From positions 62,001 through 126,000 of the forward strand of contig OZ244249.1 in the NCBI GenBank assembly GCA_965217135.1: 64,000 bases of DNA, given 5' to 3'. Each line of letters opens with the position of its first letter. The first letter of the stretch is position 1. This stretch comes from HXMU1420-2 sp017643305. Its GTDB lineage: Bacteria > Pseudomonadota > Alphaproteobacteria > Rhodobacterales > Rhodobacteraceae. The translations under genes and the position numbers were made by a program. The notes under the pieces were generated by a model that ran no database searches, had not been told where the DNA came from, and saw only the letters and a list, made by a program, of their open reading frames with translations. Shown piece by piece: positions 15,701 to 25,015 of the stretch.

Positions 15701-18171
15701 GCCAGGCGGTGGAGGTGACCGAGGGTGAAAACCTGATCCCGATGGAGGTGACCAAGGATTGGGGCATCGGGGCCTATGTAACCGCAACCGTCATCCGACC
15801 CATGAACGTATCAGCCGGACAAAATCCGGCACGGGCTCTTGGGCTGGCCTATGCCAAGGTACAGGCCCCCGGTCGTGCGCTAGACGTGGCCATTGATGTG
15901 CCCGAAGTGGTCGAACCCCGCCAAACCCAGCGCGTGCGCGTGCAGGTGGATGGGGCTGCCGCCGGTCAGGACGTGTGGCTCACGCTTGCCGCCGTGGACC
16001 TGGGCATTCTGAACCTGACTGGGTTCGAAAGCCCGGACCCCTCCAGCTACTACTTCGGCCAGCGGCGGCTGGGCGTCGAAATGCGCGACGTTTACGGGCG
16101 GCTGATCGATGGTATGAACGGGGCCATGGGCACGGTGCGGTCTGGTGGCGATGCCAATTCAGGCTCCAGCATGCAAAGTCCCCCGCCAACACAGGAGCTG
16201 ATGGCAGTCTTCTCCGGTTCCGTGCAAACCGATGCCAGCGGGGAGGCGTTCGTAAATGTCGACCTGCCGGCCTTCAACGGAACTGTGAGGTTGATGGCCG
16301 TGGCCTGGACTCGTGAGGCCGTCGGGCAGGCAGAACAGGACATGTTCGTGCGCGACCCGGTTGTTGTCACGGCCACGGTGCCGCGTTTCCTGGCGCCAGG
16401 GGACCAAAGCCGCATTTTGCTGGAGGTCGTGCATGCTGATGGCCCCGCCGGCCTGATGCAGCTGGCGGTCGAACACGCAGGTGCTGGTATAACCGTGGGC
16501 CAATCGCCGGGTGGTTTCCTGCTGACGGAAAAGGCCAAGGCCAGCTTCACGGTTCCCGTTTCAGCCTCCACCGTCGGGGATCCGCGGTTCGATGTGGTGC
16601 TGACTACGCCGGATGGGCGCAAGTTGCTACAGACGCTGACCATGCCGGTCCGGGCGAATGATCCGGTGGTTGCGTCAACGCGCCGCTTCTCGTTGGGGGA
16701 AGGGGATAGTTTCACCTTCAGCCCGGATGTTTTTGCCGGTTTGCGTGCGGGTACAGGCTCGGCCCTGCTGTCGGCGGGCCCCATCGCGCGTTTTGATGCG
16801 CCGGGGCTGCTGACCGCGCTGGACCGTTACCCTTACGGCTGTACTGAACAGGTCACGTCGCAGGCTCTGCCTCTGCTGTACCTGTCGTCTGTTGCGGAGG
16901 CCAGCGGGCTGGGCAGCGGGCCGGATGTAAAAAAACGCGTGGATGCGTCGATTGAACGGGTGCTCAGCCGGCAGGCCCCGAACGGTGCCTTTGGCCTGTG
17001 GCGTCCGTCGTCGGGCGATTTCTGGCTCGATGCCTATGTGTCAGACTTCCTCGAGCGTGCCCGCGCAGAAGGCTATGTCGTGCCCGACATAGCGTTCCGC
17101 AGCGCCATGGATAACCTGCGCAACCGGATCAGTTATGCTCCTGATTTCGATTGGGGCGGTCAGGATATTGCCTATGCCCTGTTCGTGCTGGCGCGCGAAG
17201 GGGCTGCAACCATGGGTGACCTGCGCTATTACGCCGACATCAAGGGTGATGCGTTTTCAACCCCGATGGCAGCAGCCCAACTGGGCGCAGCCCTGGCAGC
17301 ATATGGGGACCAGACCCGTGCGGATGCCATGTTCGCGCGAGCGGCCAACATGATCGCCGATCGCCGAGGTCCGGAAGAGCCGGTATGGCGGGTCGATTAC
17401 GGCACTAACCTGCGGGATTCCGCCGGGTTGCTGGCACTGGCCACCGAAGCCGGCAGTCAGGCGGTGAACACCGAAGCCTTGCTGACCCAGATCAGCACTG
17501 CACCAGGACGGTTGTCCACGCAGGAAGCCGCGTGGTCCCTGCTGGCGGCCCAGAGCCTGATCAAGAACCCTGAATCATCAGGTCTGCTGGTGGACGGTGC
17601 CAAGACAGGCGGGGCATTCGTGAAGGTGCTGCAGGATGTGGCCGGGAACCGGCCGCTGACAATCTCGGTCGAAAGCGGACGGCAAACCGCGATTACGCTG
17701 ACCACTCTGGGCGTGCCAGAAGTTGCCCCGGATGCAGGTGGCACCGGCTACGCCATTAGCCGCCAGTATTTTGACATGGATGGCAACGAACGGGATGGCG
17801 TATCGTTCAAGGTCGGTGACAGAGTGGTTACCGTGCTGACCGTGACGCCGTTCGAAAACGCTGAAGCACGGTTGATGATTGACGATCCGCTGCCTGCGGG
17901 GCTGGAGATCGACAACCCGTCGCTCCTGCGGTCCGGGGATGTGGGCGCGATGGATTGGTTGTCGCTGTCCGATGCCGAACATTCGGAATTCCGGTCTGAC
18001 CGGTTCCTATCGGCCGTGGACCTTAGGTCGCGCAACCCCGTGACGCTGGCCTATATCGCGCGGGCGGTGTCACCGGGCACGTTCCACCATCCGGCGGCAT
18101 CAGTCGAAGACATGTATCGCCCGGATTACCGCGCGCGCACCGCAACGGGCCGGATTACGGTTACCGAATGA
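12736..18171 (+). CDS. Alpha-2-macroglobulin family protein with PAN/apple domain and intact thioester
   Basis: An 1811-residue periplasmic protease-trapping protein. I chose ATG 12736 because AGGGAGG lies 5 bases upstream and a signal peptide (AFSAAA, cleavage near residue 21) follows directly; a GTG at 12646 would bury it. A Cys-rich PAN/apple-like segment occupies about residues 25-95, then MG-type beta domains, then the thioester motif GCTEQ with Cys at about 1369, then the helical thioester domain and receptor-binding-like end. E. coli YfhM is a lipoprotein, whereas here no lipobox is seen, so it is probably soluble. It overlaps pbpC by ATGA, the classic A2M-PBP1c pair that is thought to trap proteases and repair breached peptidoglycan. 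Confidence 0.93.
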   Translation: MRTLALTLFVFCISAFSAAAQNSVPDYRYFVTPDMDFYGSDMEALFDTDLTSCRNACDANAQCQAFTFNTRSNSCFPKTNVSERTAYEGAVSAEKRPTDPVIMALAAERARDLEFAGASSLQQAYLTGRDIGFWHRAGAFGLQQMIDSARARESEGKLVSAMRWTGGAISAGDQADLWADYARLNLAIKTENSSDRRRYETRAVSASINAYLRSTSDGGRVTALLLLSEALERVGRGRDMIPALRLAQSIQPRDEIDAALNSATAKYGFRVSETEVESDVPAPRICAEFNEPLIRVGMDYEPFVRLPEQGLSVQSDDRSICIDGVEHGKRYTFTLRAGLPAASGETLYRDTDLTLYVRDRSAAVRFPGRSYVLPKSADAALPVETVNLKNLDLQLRRVSDRNLLRAVQDGYFGRPLSYYQDRNFSNEIAEEVWSGTAEVQEILNQDVTTRLPMDEAIRDLPAGIYALTARIPGADSYDDPGATQWFVLSDLGISTLEGNEGLHVMVRSLSDTAPRAGVKVTLVSRANAVLGETKTGPDGTATFEAGLTRGTGGSAPAVVFAQESDSDIGFLSLTDPAFDLSDRGVEGRAPAGPVDVFLTTDRGAYRAGETIHATVLTRDPEVDAIEGLPIIVILTRPDGVEYSRHISDGGRSGGHVFALPVGSTVPRGSWRLDIKTDPDGSVLATETVLVEDFLPERIDFDLTLLETPLNAGDSPPMTVSARYLFGAPGADLSVEGDVILRATRQVEEWPGYLFGRYDERYGPRSSFFGGEKTDAKGETVVFVDLPDTAAQGMPLQATIRTRVADGSARPVEREIQAPVRPAGSIIGIKPLFEDDVVAEGTEAGFEVIGLKSDLTPESMQLEWTLNKVSTRYQWYQQYGSWNWEPTTRRTRIAQGTAALGDSPLQISQPVEWGRYELVIERQDGAYAAASVDFYAGWYAPADSAATPDRLELSLDKLDYQVGDTARLRIVPRFAGTVLVTVMADKVISRQAVEVTEGENLIPMEVTKDWGIGAYVTATVIRPMNVSAGQNPARALGLAYAKVQAPGRALDVAIDVPEVVEPRQTQRVRVQVDGAAAGQDVWLTLAAVDLGILNLTGFESPDPSSYYFGQRRLGVEMRDVYGRLIDGMNGAMGTVRSGGDANSGSSMQSPPPTQELMAVFSGSVQTDASGEAFVNVDLPAFNGTVRLMAVAWTREAVGQAEQDMFVRDPVVVTATVPRFLAPGDQSRILLEVVHADGPAGLMQLAVEHAGAGITVGQSPGGFLLTEKAKASFTVPVSASTVGDPRFDVVLTTPDGRKLLQTLTMPVRANDPVVASTRRFSLGEGDSFTFSPDVFAGLRAGTGSALLSAGPIARFDAPGLLTALDRYPYGCTEQVTSQALPLLYLSSVAEASGLGSGPDVKKRVDASIERVLSRQAPNGAFGLWRPSSGDFWLDAYVSDFLERARAEGYVVPDIAFRSAMDNLRNRISYAPDFDWGGQDIAYALFVLAREGAATMGDLRYYADIKGDAFSTPMAAAQLGAALAAYGDQTRADAMFARAANMIADRRGPEEPVWRVDYGTNLRDSAGLLALATEAGSQAVNTEALLTQISTAPGRLSTQEAAWSLLAAQSLIKNPESSGLLVDGAKTGGAFVKVLQDVAGNRPLTISVESGRQTAITLTTLGVPEVAPDAGGTGYAISRQYFDMDGNERDGVSFKVGDRVVTVLTVTPFENAEARLMIDDPLPAGLEIDNPSLLRSGDVGAMDWLSLSDAEHSEFRSDRFLSAVDLRSRNPVTLAYIARAVSPGTFHHPAASVEDMYRPDYRARTATGRITVTE

Positions 18172-20204
18172 GGGCCTGGCCCCTTTTTCTGTGTGTAGGA
18201 CTGCTGTTCGGGGTGGCTGTGGCCCGTGATTGGGCTGACGGTTGGATCGACCGCACGGTTCTGCCGTCCACACTGGCCGATATGTCGGTGGAGGTGCGCG
18301 ACCGGTCCGGTACCTTGATGCGGGTCTTTCCGGTGGAAAACGGGCGCTGGCGGCTGAATCCCGGTTCGTTGGACTCCGGATATGTTGATATGCTGATCCG
18401 TTATGAAGACAAACGGTTCTGGCAGCATGCCGGCGTGGATGGGATCGCACTGATCCGGGCTGCGGGGCAGGCTTTGTTCAACGGGCGCACGGTGTCCGGC
18501 GGGTCCACCCTTACCATGCAGGTTGCGCGCCTGCTGGAAAACAGTGGCACCGGGTCGTGGCCAGGCAAGATCCGGCAGATCCGCCTCGCGCTTGCGTTGG
18601 AGCGGAACCTTGGCAAGGACGACATCCTGAACCTCTACATGACGCACGCACCCTTTGGTGGCAACCTGGAAGGCATTCGCGCGGGTGCGCTGGGCTGGTT
18701 TGGCAAAGACCCTCGTCGGCTGACACCCTCCGAAGCCGCGCTGTTGGTGGCCCTGCCACAAAGCCCGGAAACACGGCGGCCCGACCGGCACACCGACGTG
18801 GCCCGCGCAGCCCGTAACCGTGTGCTGGACCGGATTGGCGCACAGGATGGCTTGAGCGCAGAGGCGCTGGCCACCGCCCGCCGCGCCGTTGTGCCGAACA
18901 AAATGCGACCCTTCCCCCGGATCGCCGCGCATGAAGCCGACCACGCCCGGCGTAATTGGCCCGACCGTCAGGTACACCAACTGACGTTGGATGGCGCGTT
19001 GCAGGCCCGGTTGGAGATGCTGGCCGGCCAAGCCGCCAAGCGCATTGGCCAGCGTGTTTCTGTCAGTTTTGTCATTGCGGATCATACCAGCGGCGAAGTG
19101 CTGGCCTCAGTCGGGTCGGCCGCCTATTCCGCCAATGACAGGCGCGAAGGGTTCGTCGATATGACCCGCGCAATAAGGTCGCCCGGATCAACATTGAAAC
19201 CGCTGATCTACGGCCTTGCCTTTGATCAGGGCCTCGCGCACCCCGAAACGCTGATCCACGATGGACCGGTGTCTTATGATGGTTACGCCCCGCAGAATTT
19301 TGATGGGGAATTTCGCGGTGACATCCGTATCCGAACCGCGCTCCAACATTCTTTGAACACCCCAGTGGTTCAGCTCACTCGGGAATTGGGGCCGTCCCGT
19401 CTGATGTCGGCCCTGAAAAATGCCGGGGCACAGCCCAAGCTGCCCGGGGGCAAGCCGGGTTTGGCCATTGCACTGGGTGGGGTTGGGGTGACGTTGAGAG
19501 ATCTGGTGCAGCTCTATGCCGTGATTGCGCAGGGCGGGCAGGCTCAAATTCTGCGCAGTGACATGGAAGACCCGGTGCGCCAGTCCCGTCGCGTGATGAG
19601 CGAACCTGCCGCCTGGCAGATTATGGATATCCTGCGCGGACTGGCCCCGCCGTCCGGCGCGCGGCCCAAGGTTCTGGCCTACAAAACCGGTACTAGCTAT
19701 GGCCACCGGGATACTTGGGCCATTGGGTTCGATGGCCAGCATGTTGCTGGTGTCTGGATTGGGCGGCCAGATGGCACCCCGGTACCTGGCGCATTTGGTG
19801 GCGATCTGGCCGCGCCACTCTTGTTTGACCTATTTGGACGGCTGAAACCCGATTTCGATGCCTTTCCGCCCCCGCCTCCATCCACACTGATCCTTGCCTC
19901 TTCGGACCTGCCGCGCCCACTGCAACGGTTCCGCCCCCGCGACGCGCTGACAGCTGCGCCAGAAGATGCCCCGCGGCTGATTTTTCCGCCTGCTGGTGCC
20001 CGGTTGTCCCCGGAAGATGGGCTGCTGACTTTAAAGCTGCGCGGTGGAACAGTGCCTTTTGCTGTTTTGGCAGACGGGAAGCCGCTGGCCACTGGCATCC
20101 GAACGCGAGAATTCGAATTGCCAGTTTCAGGCCGGGGTTATTCCACGCTGGTGGTGGTGGATGCGGTGGGACTGTCCGACCGCGTTTCGATTCAACTGGA
20201 CTGA
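18168..20204 (+). CDS. pbpC: Penicillin-binding protein 1C
   Basis: A 678-residue bifunctional class A PBP. A short N-terminal membrane segment (residues 5-20) is followed by the GT51 glycosyltransferase with catalytic Glu80 (YEDKRFWQH) and GGSTLTMQVARLL at 111-123. The transpeptidase has STLK at 341-344, SLN at 395-397 and KTG at 506-508. A C-terminal beta module of about 90 residues matches the PBP1c-specific BiPBP_C domain. The start codon lies within the stop of the A2M gene (ATGA), so translation is coupled. The two genes converge on the MoxR/DUF58 operon with 3 bases between the stops. Confidence 0.95.
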   Translation: MRAWPLFLCVGLLFGVAVARDWADGWIDRTVLPSTLADMSVEVRDRSGTLMRVFPVENGRWRLNPGSLDSGYVDMLIRYEDKRFWQHAGVDGIALIRAAGQALFNGRTVSGGSTLTMQVARLLENSGTGSWPGKIRQIRLALALERNLGKDDILNLYMTHAPFGGNLEGIRAGALGWFGKDPRRLTPSEAALLVALPQSPETRRPDRHTDVARAARNRVLDRIGAQDGLSAEALATARRAVVPNKMRPFPRIAAHEADHARRNWPDRQVHQLTLDGALQARLEMLAGQAAKRIGQRVSVSFVIADHTSGEVLASVGSAAYSANDRREGFVDMTRAIRSPGSTLKPLIYGLAFDQGLAHPETLIHDGPVSYDGYAPQNFDGEFRGDIRIRTALQHSLNTPVVQLTRELGPSRLMSALKNAGAQPKLPGGKPGLAIALGGVGVTLRDLVQLYAVIAQGGQAQILRSDMEDPVRQSRRVMSEPAAWQIMDILRGLAPPSGARPKVLAYKTGTSYGHRDTWAIGFDGQHVAGVWIGRPDGTPVPGAFGGDLAAPLLFDLFGRLKPDFDAFPPPPPSTLILASSDLPRPLQRFRPRDALTAAPEDAPRLIFPPAGARLSPEDGLLTLKLRGGTVPFAVLADGKPLATGIRTREFELPVSGRGYSTLVVVDAVGLSDRVSIQLD

Positions 20205-20207
20205 ACG

Positions 20208-22250
20208 CTACTGCCTGCCTTCGCGCAGCCACCCGCCGATGATGAACGCCGCTGCCAGCAGCAGCACCAGCCATGGCGGCAACAATGCCAGCTGGGTCAC
20301 ACTGCGGGTTTCATATGCATCGCGCGGGGTCAGTCCGATCCAACCGCGCCCGGCAGCAGGCCGCCCTTCACGCACCACGCGGATGGTCGGTACCCCGTCT
20401 TCCAGAGCCAGCGTGCCACCACGCAGTGGTGCAACCAGCGGTTCAAACAACGCTTTCGTGGCAATGGTTTCCTCAAACTCACGCGGCGCGGCAGGTCCCA
20501 GCCCAATCACGGTAGGCAGATCGCCTTGTTGTAATCGGTACAGCCCAATTTCCGGCCCGTCATAGGTGGCGATGAGCCGACCGGGGCGTTCTTCCTCCAG
20601 CGTGACCTGCTCGGTGCTCCCATCCGGGCGCGTGATTGTCACAGCGCCGATGTCTTGCGACAGGCTCTGCCGGATAATCTTCATGCGCTGGCCGGTGGCC
20701 TCGGCCCACAGGGCTTCTTCCTCCAGCTCCGGTTCTTTCATCATCCAGTGCGCAAGACGCCGCAGCAGCTCCAACTGTGGACCGCCGCCTTCATAACCAC
20801 GGCTCCATAACCATGCGTGGTCAGAAGCCAGAAGCGCCACGCGTCCTTCACCAACCCGGTCAAGGATCAGCAATGGCCGATCTTCGAACCCGGACATGAC
20901 AGGTTGGCCAGAATTTTCCGTCACCTCAATCTGGCGCAGCCACGACCCCCAGCTTTCGGCACCTGTCAGGTCGCTTGTGACCGGGTGCCGTTCGCCCAAC
21001 TCGGTGATTGCCGGTTTGAAGCGCTGCTCTATGACACGCGCAGTCGGGTCGGCGGGGATTACGGTGGCCAGAGGCGACCGGAAGATACTGTCCGCGCCGG
21101 CGAAATCAGGTCCGGCCGCAATCAGCACGGCCCCGCCGGAATTCACGTAATTGGCCACGTTGTCCAGATAGATCGCGGGCAGGATTCCCCGCCGCTTGTA
21201 ACGATCAAAGATGATCAGGTCGAAATCATCGATTTTCTCCAGGAACAATTCCCGCGTGGGAAACGCGATGAGGCTGAGCTCATCAACCGGGACGCCATCT
21301 TGTTTCTCGGGTGGCCGCAGGATGGTGAAATGCACCAAATCGACCGAGCTGTCAGATTTTAGCAGGTTGCGCCACGTTCGGCCGCCCGGATGCGGTTCGC
21401 CCGATACAAGCAAAACACGAAGGCGGTCGCGCACGCCGTTCATCTGGATCAGAGCTGTGTTATTGCGATCGGTCAGTTCGTCGTCAGCCTCCGGCACGGA
21501 AAACTGGATCACGTTGCGCCCGCCATGAGGCAGGGTAACAGGGATTTCAATGTCCTGCCCCACCGGCACTTGGATATCCTGCGGCGCGCCTCCATCGACT
21601 GAGATTTGCAGGTCTACCGCCGTAGCGCTTTCAGGTGCTGCACCGGAATCTTCTACTCGCACGGTCAGCGTCACAGGTTCCCCAATAATCGCAAAGCTGG
21701 GCGCGTTACGTACGATTAGCCTGCGGTCCCAATCGGTGCTGCGACCGGTCTGCAGCAGATGCATTGGCGCGGGCAAAGTGGGCGCCAGTCCGGTGTCATG
21801 CAAACGCCCATCGCTCAGCGCGATAATACCGGCGATGCGGGCGCGAGGTTCTTCGGCCAAAACCTCTCCCAACGCTGTCATGAGCAGCGTTCCAGCGTCC
21901 GCGTCGCCGTCCGTCACGGTCACATGACGCAGTTCCATGTTGGGGCGGCTGGCAATATCTGCCTCTATCGCGACAAGCGCGGTATCCTTTTGCTCCGCAC
22001 GGTCTGCCAGCGCCTGACTGGCGCTGCGGTCGTCCAGCAGGATCACGATATCACTCAGTGGGGCGCGGTCTTCGTTCTGGTAGACCGGGCCGCAAAGTGC
22101 GCCGATGATTACAGCAGCGCCCAGCAGTCGCAGCGCCCATCCCGACAGGCCCCGAAACTGGGCCAGTGCAACAGCAGCGACGGCAACCACGGCAATCGCC
22201 GCCACAATCGGCCAGGGCAGAAGCGGATCGAATAGGATGTTTCCGGTCAT
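20208..22250 (-). CDS. Membrane-anchored protein with class I glutamine amidotransferase-like domain
   Basis: A 680-residue protein. Two transmembrane helices lie at the N terminus (residues 12-32 and 36-52) and one at the C terminus (655-673), so the large middle part is probably periplasmic. After the helices comes a VWA-like strand (DIVILLDDRSAS), then a CARDB/Ig-like region, then a flavodoxin-like domain (VLLVSGEPHPGGRTWRNLL to AVLIAAGPDF) of the GATase-1 type without an obvious catalytic Cys. It is the last gene of the MoxR-DUF58-BatA/DUF4159 operon and overlaps its predecessor by ATGA. Exact function is unknown. Confidence 0.75.
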   Translation of the reverse strand: MTGNILFDPLLPWPIVAAIAVVAVAAVALAQFRGLSGWALRLLGAAVIIGALCGPVYQNEDRAPLSDIVILLDDRSASQALADRAEQKDTALVAIEADIASRPNMELRHVTVTDGDADAGTLLMTALGEVLAEEPRARIAGIIALSDGRLHDTGLAPTLPAPMHLLQTGRSTDWDRRLIVRNAPSFAIIGEPVTLTVRVEDSGAAPESATAVDLQISVDGGAPQDIQVPVGQDIEIPVTLPHGGRNVIQFSVPEADDELTDRNNTALIQMNGVRDRLRVLLVSGEPHPGGRTWRNLLKSDSSVDLVHFTILRPPEKQDGVPVDELSLIAFPTRELFLEKIDDFDLIIFDRYKRRGILPAIYLDNVANYVNSGGAVLIAAGPDFAGADSIFRSPLATVIPADPTARVIEQRFKPAITELGERHPVTSDLTGAESWGSWLRQIEVTENSGQPVMSGFEDRPLLILDRVGEGRVALLASDHAWLWSRGYEGGGPQLELLRRLAHWMMKEPELEEEALWAEATGQRMKIIRQSLSQDIGAVTITRPDGSTEQVTLEEERPGRLIATYDGPEIGLYRLQQGDLPTVIGLGPAAPREFEETIATKALFEPLVAPLRGGTLALEDGVPTIRVVREGRPAAGRGWIGLTPRDAYETRSVTQLALLPPWLVLLLAAAFIIGGWLREGRQ

Positions 22251-25015
22251 TGCCCTAACCTGTCCAGCAGGGCGGGCACGTGGACCTGATCGGATTTATA
22301 GTTTCCGGTCAGCACATGCATAACCAGGTTCACGCCAAAGCGTAGTGCCATTTCCCTTTGCCGTTCGCCAGAATACCCGCGCCCGACGGGAAGTAGTGCG
22401 CGCCCATCCGGGCTGGTCGCCCAGGCCGCGGCCCAGTCGTTTCCGCCGATTATCACTGGTGTAACCCCGTCATTGAGGTTGCGGAAGGGCATGCCGTCGA
22501 TCTGTTCTGCATCTGGCGGGGCGGCTTCAACCCAGACTTCCCGCCCGGCATGACGACCGGGGAAATCTTGCAGAAGGTAGAAGGTGCGCGTCAGGACATG
22601 GTCTTGCGGGACGGGCTCCAAAGGTGGGATGTCCAGTGGCGCTGCGAGTGTTTGCAGCCGGCGGCTATTGGGGCCTGTACGGCCAAAGCCTGAGGTATCC
22701 GCATCCCGTGTGTCGAACAGGATCATCCCGCCAGACCGCAAATAGGCGTTGAGCTTTGCATAGGCCTCTGCCGACGGGACAGGCTGATCAGGCGTCACGG
22801 GCCAGTAAAGCACGGGATAAAACGCCAGCTCATCGCGTTCCAGGTCCACGCCTGCGGGGTTTTGTGGTTCGATCGAAGTGCGAAAAAACAACGTATCAGA
22901 CAACCCCTGCATCCCGGCGCGGGCGATGTCATCGACAGCGGCATCGCCCGTCAGAACATGGGCCAGAACCAACTCGCTCGCGAGGGTCGCCGCGATGTCG
23001 GCATCGGTCTGGGCCACACCCGGGTTTGGCGGCAGGAACAGCAGTGCGGCGAGCAGGGCAGAGGCTGCTGTACGCAGCGGCAATAACCGGCCCGCCAGTG
23101 CCAGTGCGGCCACCACATCCAGCGCCAGCAGGATCGCAGCCAGGCTCAGCAGAAAACCCCCCAATTCAGTTTCTTTTGAAAGGTTCAGGCCATCAACCTG
23201 AATGTCGTCTGGCCATACGGCAGGGGCTGGAACAACCTCCCCTTCGCCGAGCACGTTGCGTGCCAGTCGCCGATCACCGCTTTGGTAGACACCAGGCCGC
23301 AACGCGTCGCTGAGTGAGGTGTTCATCAGATCCGGGCCCTCCACGCCGGGAAGGTTGCCTGCATCTTCCAACCCGCCAAAGGCATTCAACACCTGCACTG
23401 GGGTCCAGTTGGTGCCGGCCAGTTCCTCAGCTTCCGGTCGCTTGGACGAAGATGTGACCGCCAACCGTTCCAGCATTTCGACAAACAGGCCCGATAGAGG
23501 AAGGCTGGACCATTCTGCATTGGCGGTAACATGGAACAGCACGATCTGCCCCTGATCCAATGTCTTGCGCGTCACCAGTGGGGTGCCATCGCTGAGCGTG
23601 GCAATCACGCGGCTGGCCAGCGTTGGGTCGGGTTGGGCCATCACCTGTGCCGTTACACGAATTTCGTCAGAAACGGTCAGCCCGAAAAACGGGCTGTCCT
23701 TGTCAAATGGCGCCAGCGCCTTGGGCTCTCCCCAGCTCATCGCGCCGCCTACCGTGCGACCACCTGCGCGCAAGCGAACCGGCATCAACCGATGTTCCGC
23801 ATCACGGCTGATTTCGCTAGAGGCCATGCGCGGTCCTGCAAAACGCAGCAGCAAACCACCAGCGGACACCCAATCCGCCAGCGCATCTTCTTCTGCTGCC
23901 GACAGGGTGGCGACATCTGCCAGAACCACGACGTCTGGGTTGGCAGGAAGCATATCCAACAAAGGACCAGTCAACAGGTCAGCAGTGGGTTGCAACGCTT
24001 GGTCCAAATAATGCAGCGGCGAAAGCAGCTCTAGCCCCTCGCGATCCATCCGACCGGCAACCAGAGCAATCTCCCTGCGGCGCAACCCGTCATCGGCCAG
24101 AGTCACCGCCCCGGCGGACCGTTGGCCCAACAGCTCAAAACGCGTGATCCGCGCGCGCAGTTCTGATGGCAGATCCAGTGTCACATCCCCGGACAACTCG
24201 CCTGCGGGCAGTTCGACTTGGGCCGTCGCCAGCACACGGGCGGTTCCGGCCGGATCCCGGCCTTGGGCCAGCACGGTCAGGTTCTGCGTTCCCTGCGCCA
24301 GCGATCGGTGCACCGGAACCAGTACCGCGCCGTCTTCAACCCGCGCGGGCGCCAGACCAAGCACTGGGCGGCTGTTTTCAACCACCCGCAATGTGCCGGA
24401 TTGCTGCAGAGCGTCCCGCAGCGCCGCCTGACCGTCGTAATCCAGCCCGTCACTCATCCACACGGTATCAAAGGTGCCTTCGAGGCTGTCCAGCGCGGCC
24501 ACGGCTTCGGCGGTCAGGTCTTGGGATACCTGCCATGCCTCCGGCTGCAGCCCGGCAACTGCGCCCGCAATCGCGTCAGCGGTCTGGAATACTGGCGTTT
24601 TCGGCGCAGTCAGGCGCATATAGGCCACTGGCCGCCCTGCGCGCCCGGCTTCGGTCACGGCCTGCGTTGCATATTCCAACGTCTCCGACCAATGCGGTGC
24701 ACCGGCCCAAGATGCATCGAAAACCAGCAACAGCGGCCCCCGACCTTCGGTATTGGCGCGCGGGTTTAGAACTGGACCGGCCAGACCGATGATTATGGCA
24801 GCCACCGCCAGAATCCGTAACAACAACAGCCACCACGGCGTGCGGTCGGTGACACTTTCATCATCTTTTAGGCCTAGCAGAAGTACCACACCTGGAAACA
24901 TCCGCCGAACAGGCGCAGGGGGCACAGCGCGCAGGATCAGCCAAAGCACCGGCAGAGCCAGCAAGGTCACCAACAACCACGGCGTTGCAAATCCAATTCC
25001 GCCCAGAATGGTCAT
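22247..25015 (-). CDS. BatA-like N-terminal membrane domain / DUF4159 protein
   Basis: A 922-residue protein. I place the start at ATG 25015, which overlaps the stop of the DUF58 gene as ATGA; upstream in-frame sequence lies inside that gene. Residues 1-80 have the BatA/Aerotolerance double membrane hairpin with PPAPVRRMFPG between helices. A VWA-like region follows, further helices lie near residues 625-680, and the C-terminal 220 residues match DUF4159 (segments ASELVLAHVLTGD, YPVLYWPVT and SGGMILFDTRD). In related systems such proteins work with MoxR ATPases in envelope biogenesis or stress survival; the molecular role is not settled. Confidence 0.85.
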   Translation of the reverse strand: MTILGGIGFATPWLLVTLLALPVLWLILRAVPPAPVRRMFPGVVLLLGLKDDESVTDRTPWWLLLLRILAVAAIIIGLAGPVLNPRANTEGRGPLLLVFDASWAGAPHWSETLEYATQAVTEAGRAGRPVAYMRLTAPKTPVFQTADAIAGAVAGLQPEAWQVSQDLTAEAVAALDSLEGTFDTVWMSDGLDYDGQAALRDALQQSGTLRVVENSRPVLGLAPARVEDGAVLVPVHRSLAQGTQNLTVLAQGRDPAGTARVLATAQVELPAGELSGDVTLDLPSELRARITRFELLGQRSAGAVTLADDGLRRREIALVAGRMDREGLELLSPLHYLDQALQPTADLLTGPLLDMLPANPDVVVLADVATLSAAEEDALADWVSAGGLLLRFAGPRMASSEISRDAEHRLMPVRLRAGGRTVGGAMSWGEPKALAPFDKDSPFFGLTVSDEIRVTAQVMAQPDPTLASRVIATLSDGTPLVTRKTLDQGQIVLFHVTANAEWSSLPLSGLFVEMLERLAVTSSSKRPEAEELAGTNWTPVQVLNAFGGLEDAGNLPGVEGPDLMNTSLSDALRPGVYQSGDRRLARNVLGEGEVVPAPAVWPDDIQVDGLNLSKETELGGFLLSLAAILLALDVVAALALAGRLLPLRTAASALLAALLFLPPNPGVAQTDADIAATLASELVLAHVLTGDAAVDDIARAGMQGLSDTLFFRTSIEPQNPAGVDLERDELAFYPVLYWPVTPDQPVPSAEAYAKLNAYLRSGGMILFDTRDADTSGFGRTGPNSRRLQTLAAPLDIPPLEPVPQDHVLTRTFYLLQDFPGRHAGREVWVEAAPPDAEQIDGMPFRNLNDGVTPVIIGGNDWAAAWATSPDGRALLPVGRGYSGERQREMALRFGVNLVMHVLTGNYKSDQVHVPALLDRLGQ

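Noticed and set aside
16010..16050. tRNA-like GGTTCGAAA arm
   Set aside because: It lies within the A2M coding region and no cloverleaf can be formed around it.
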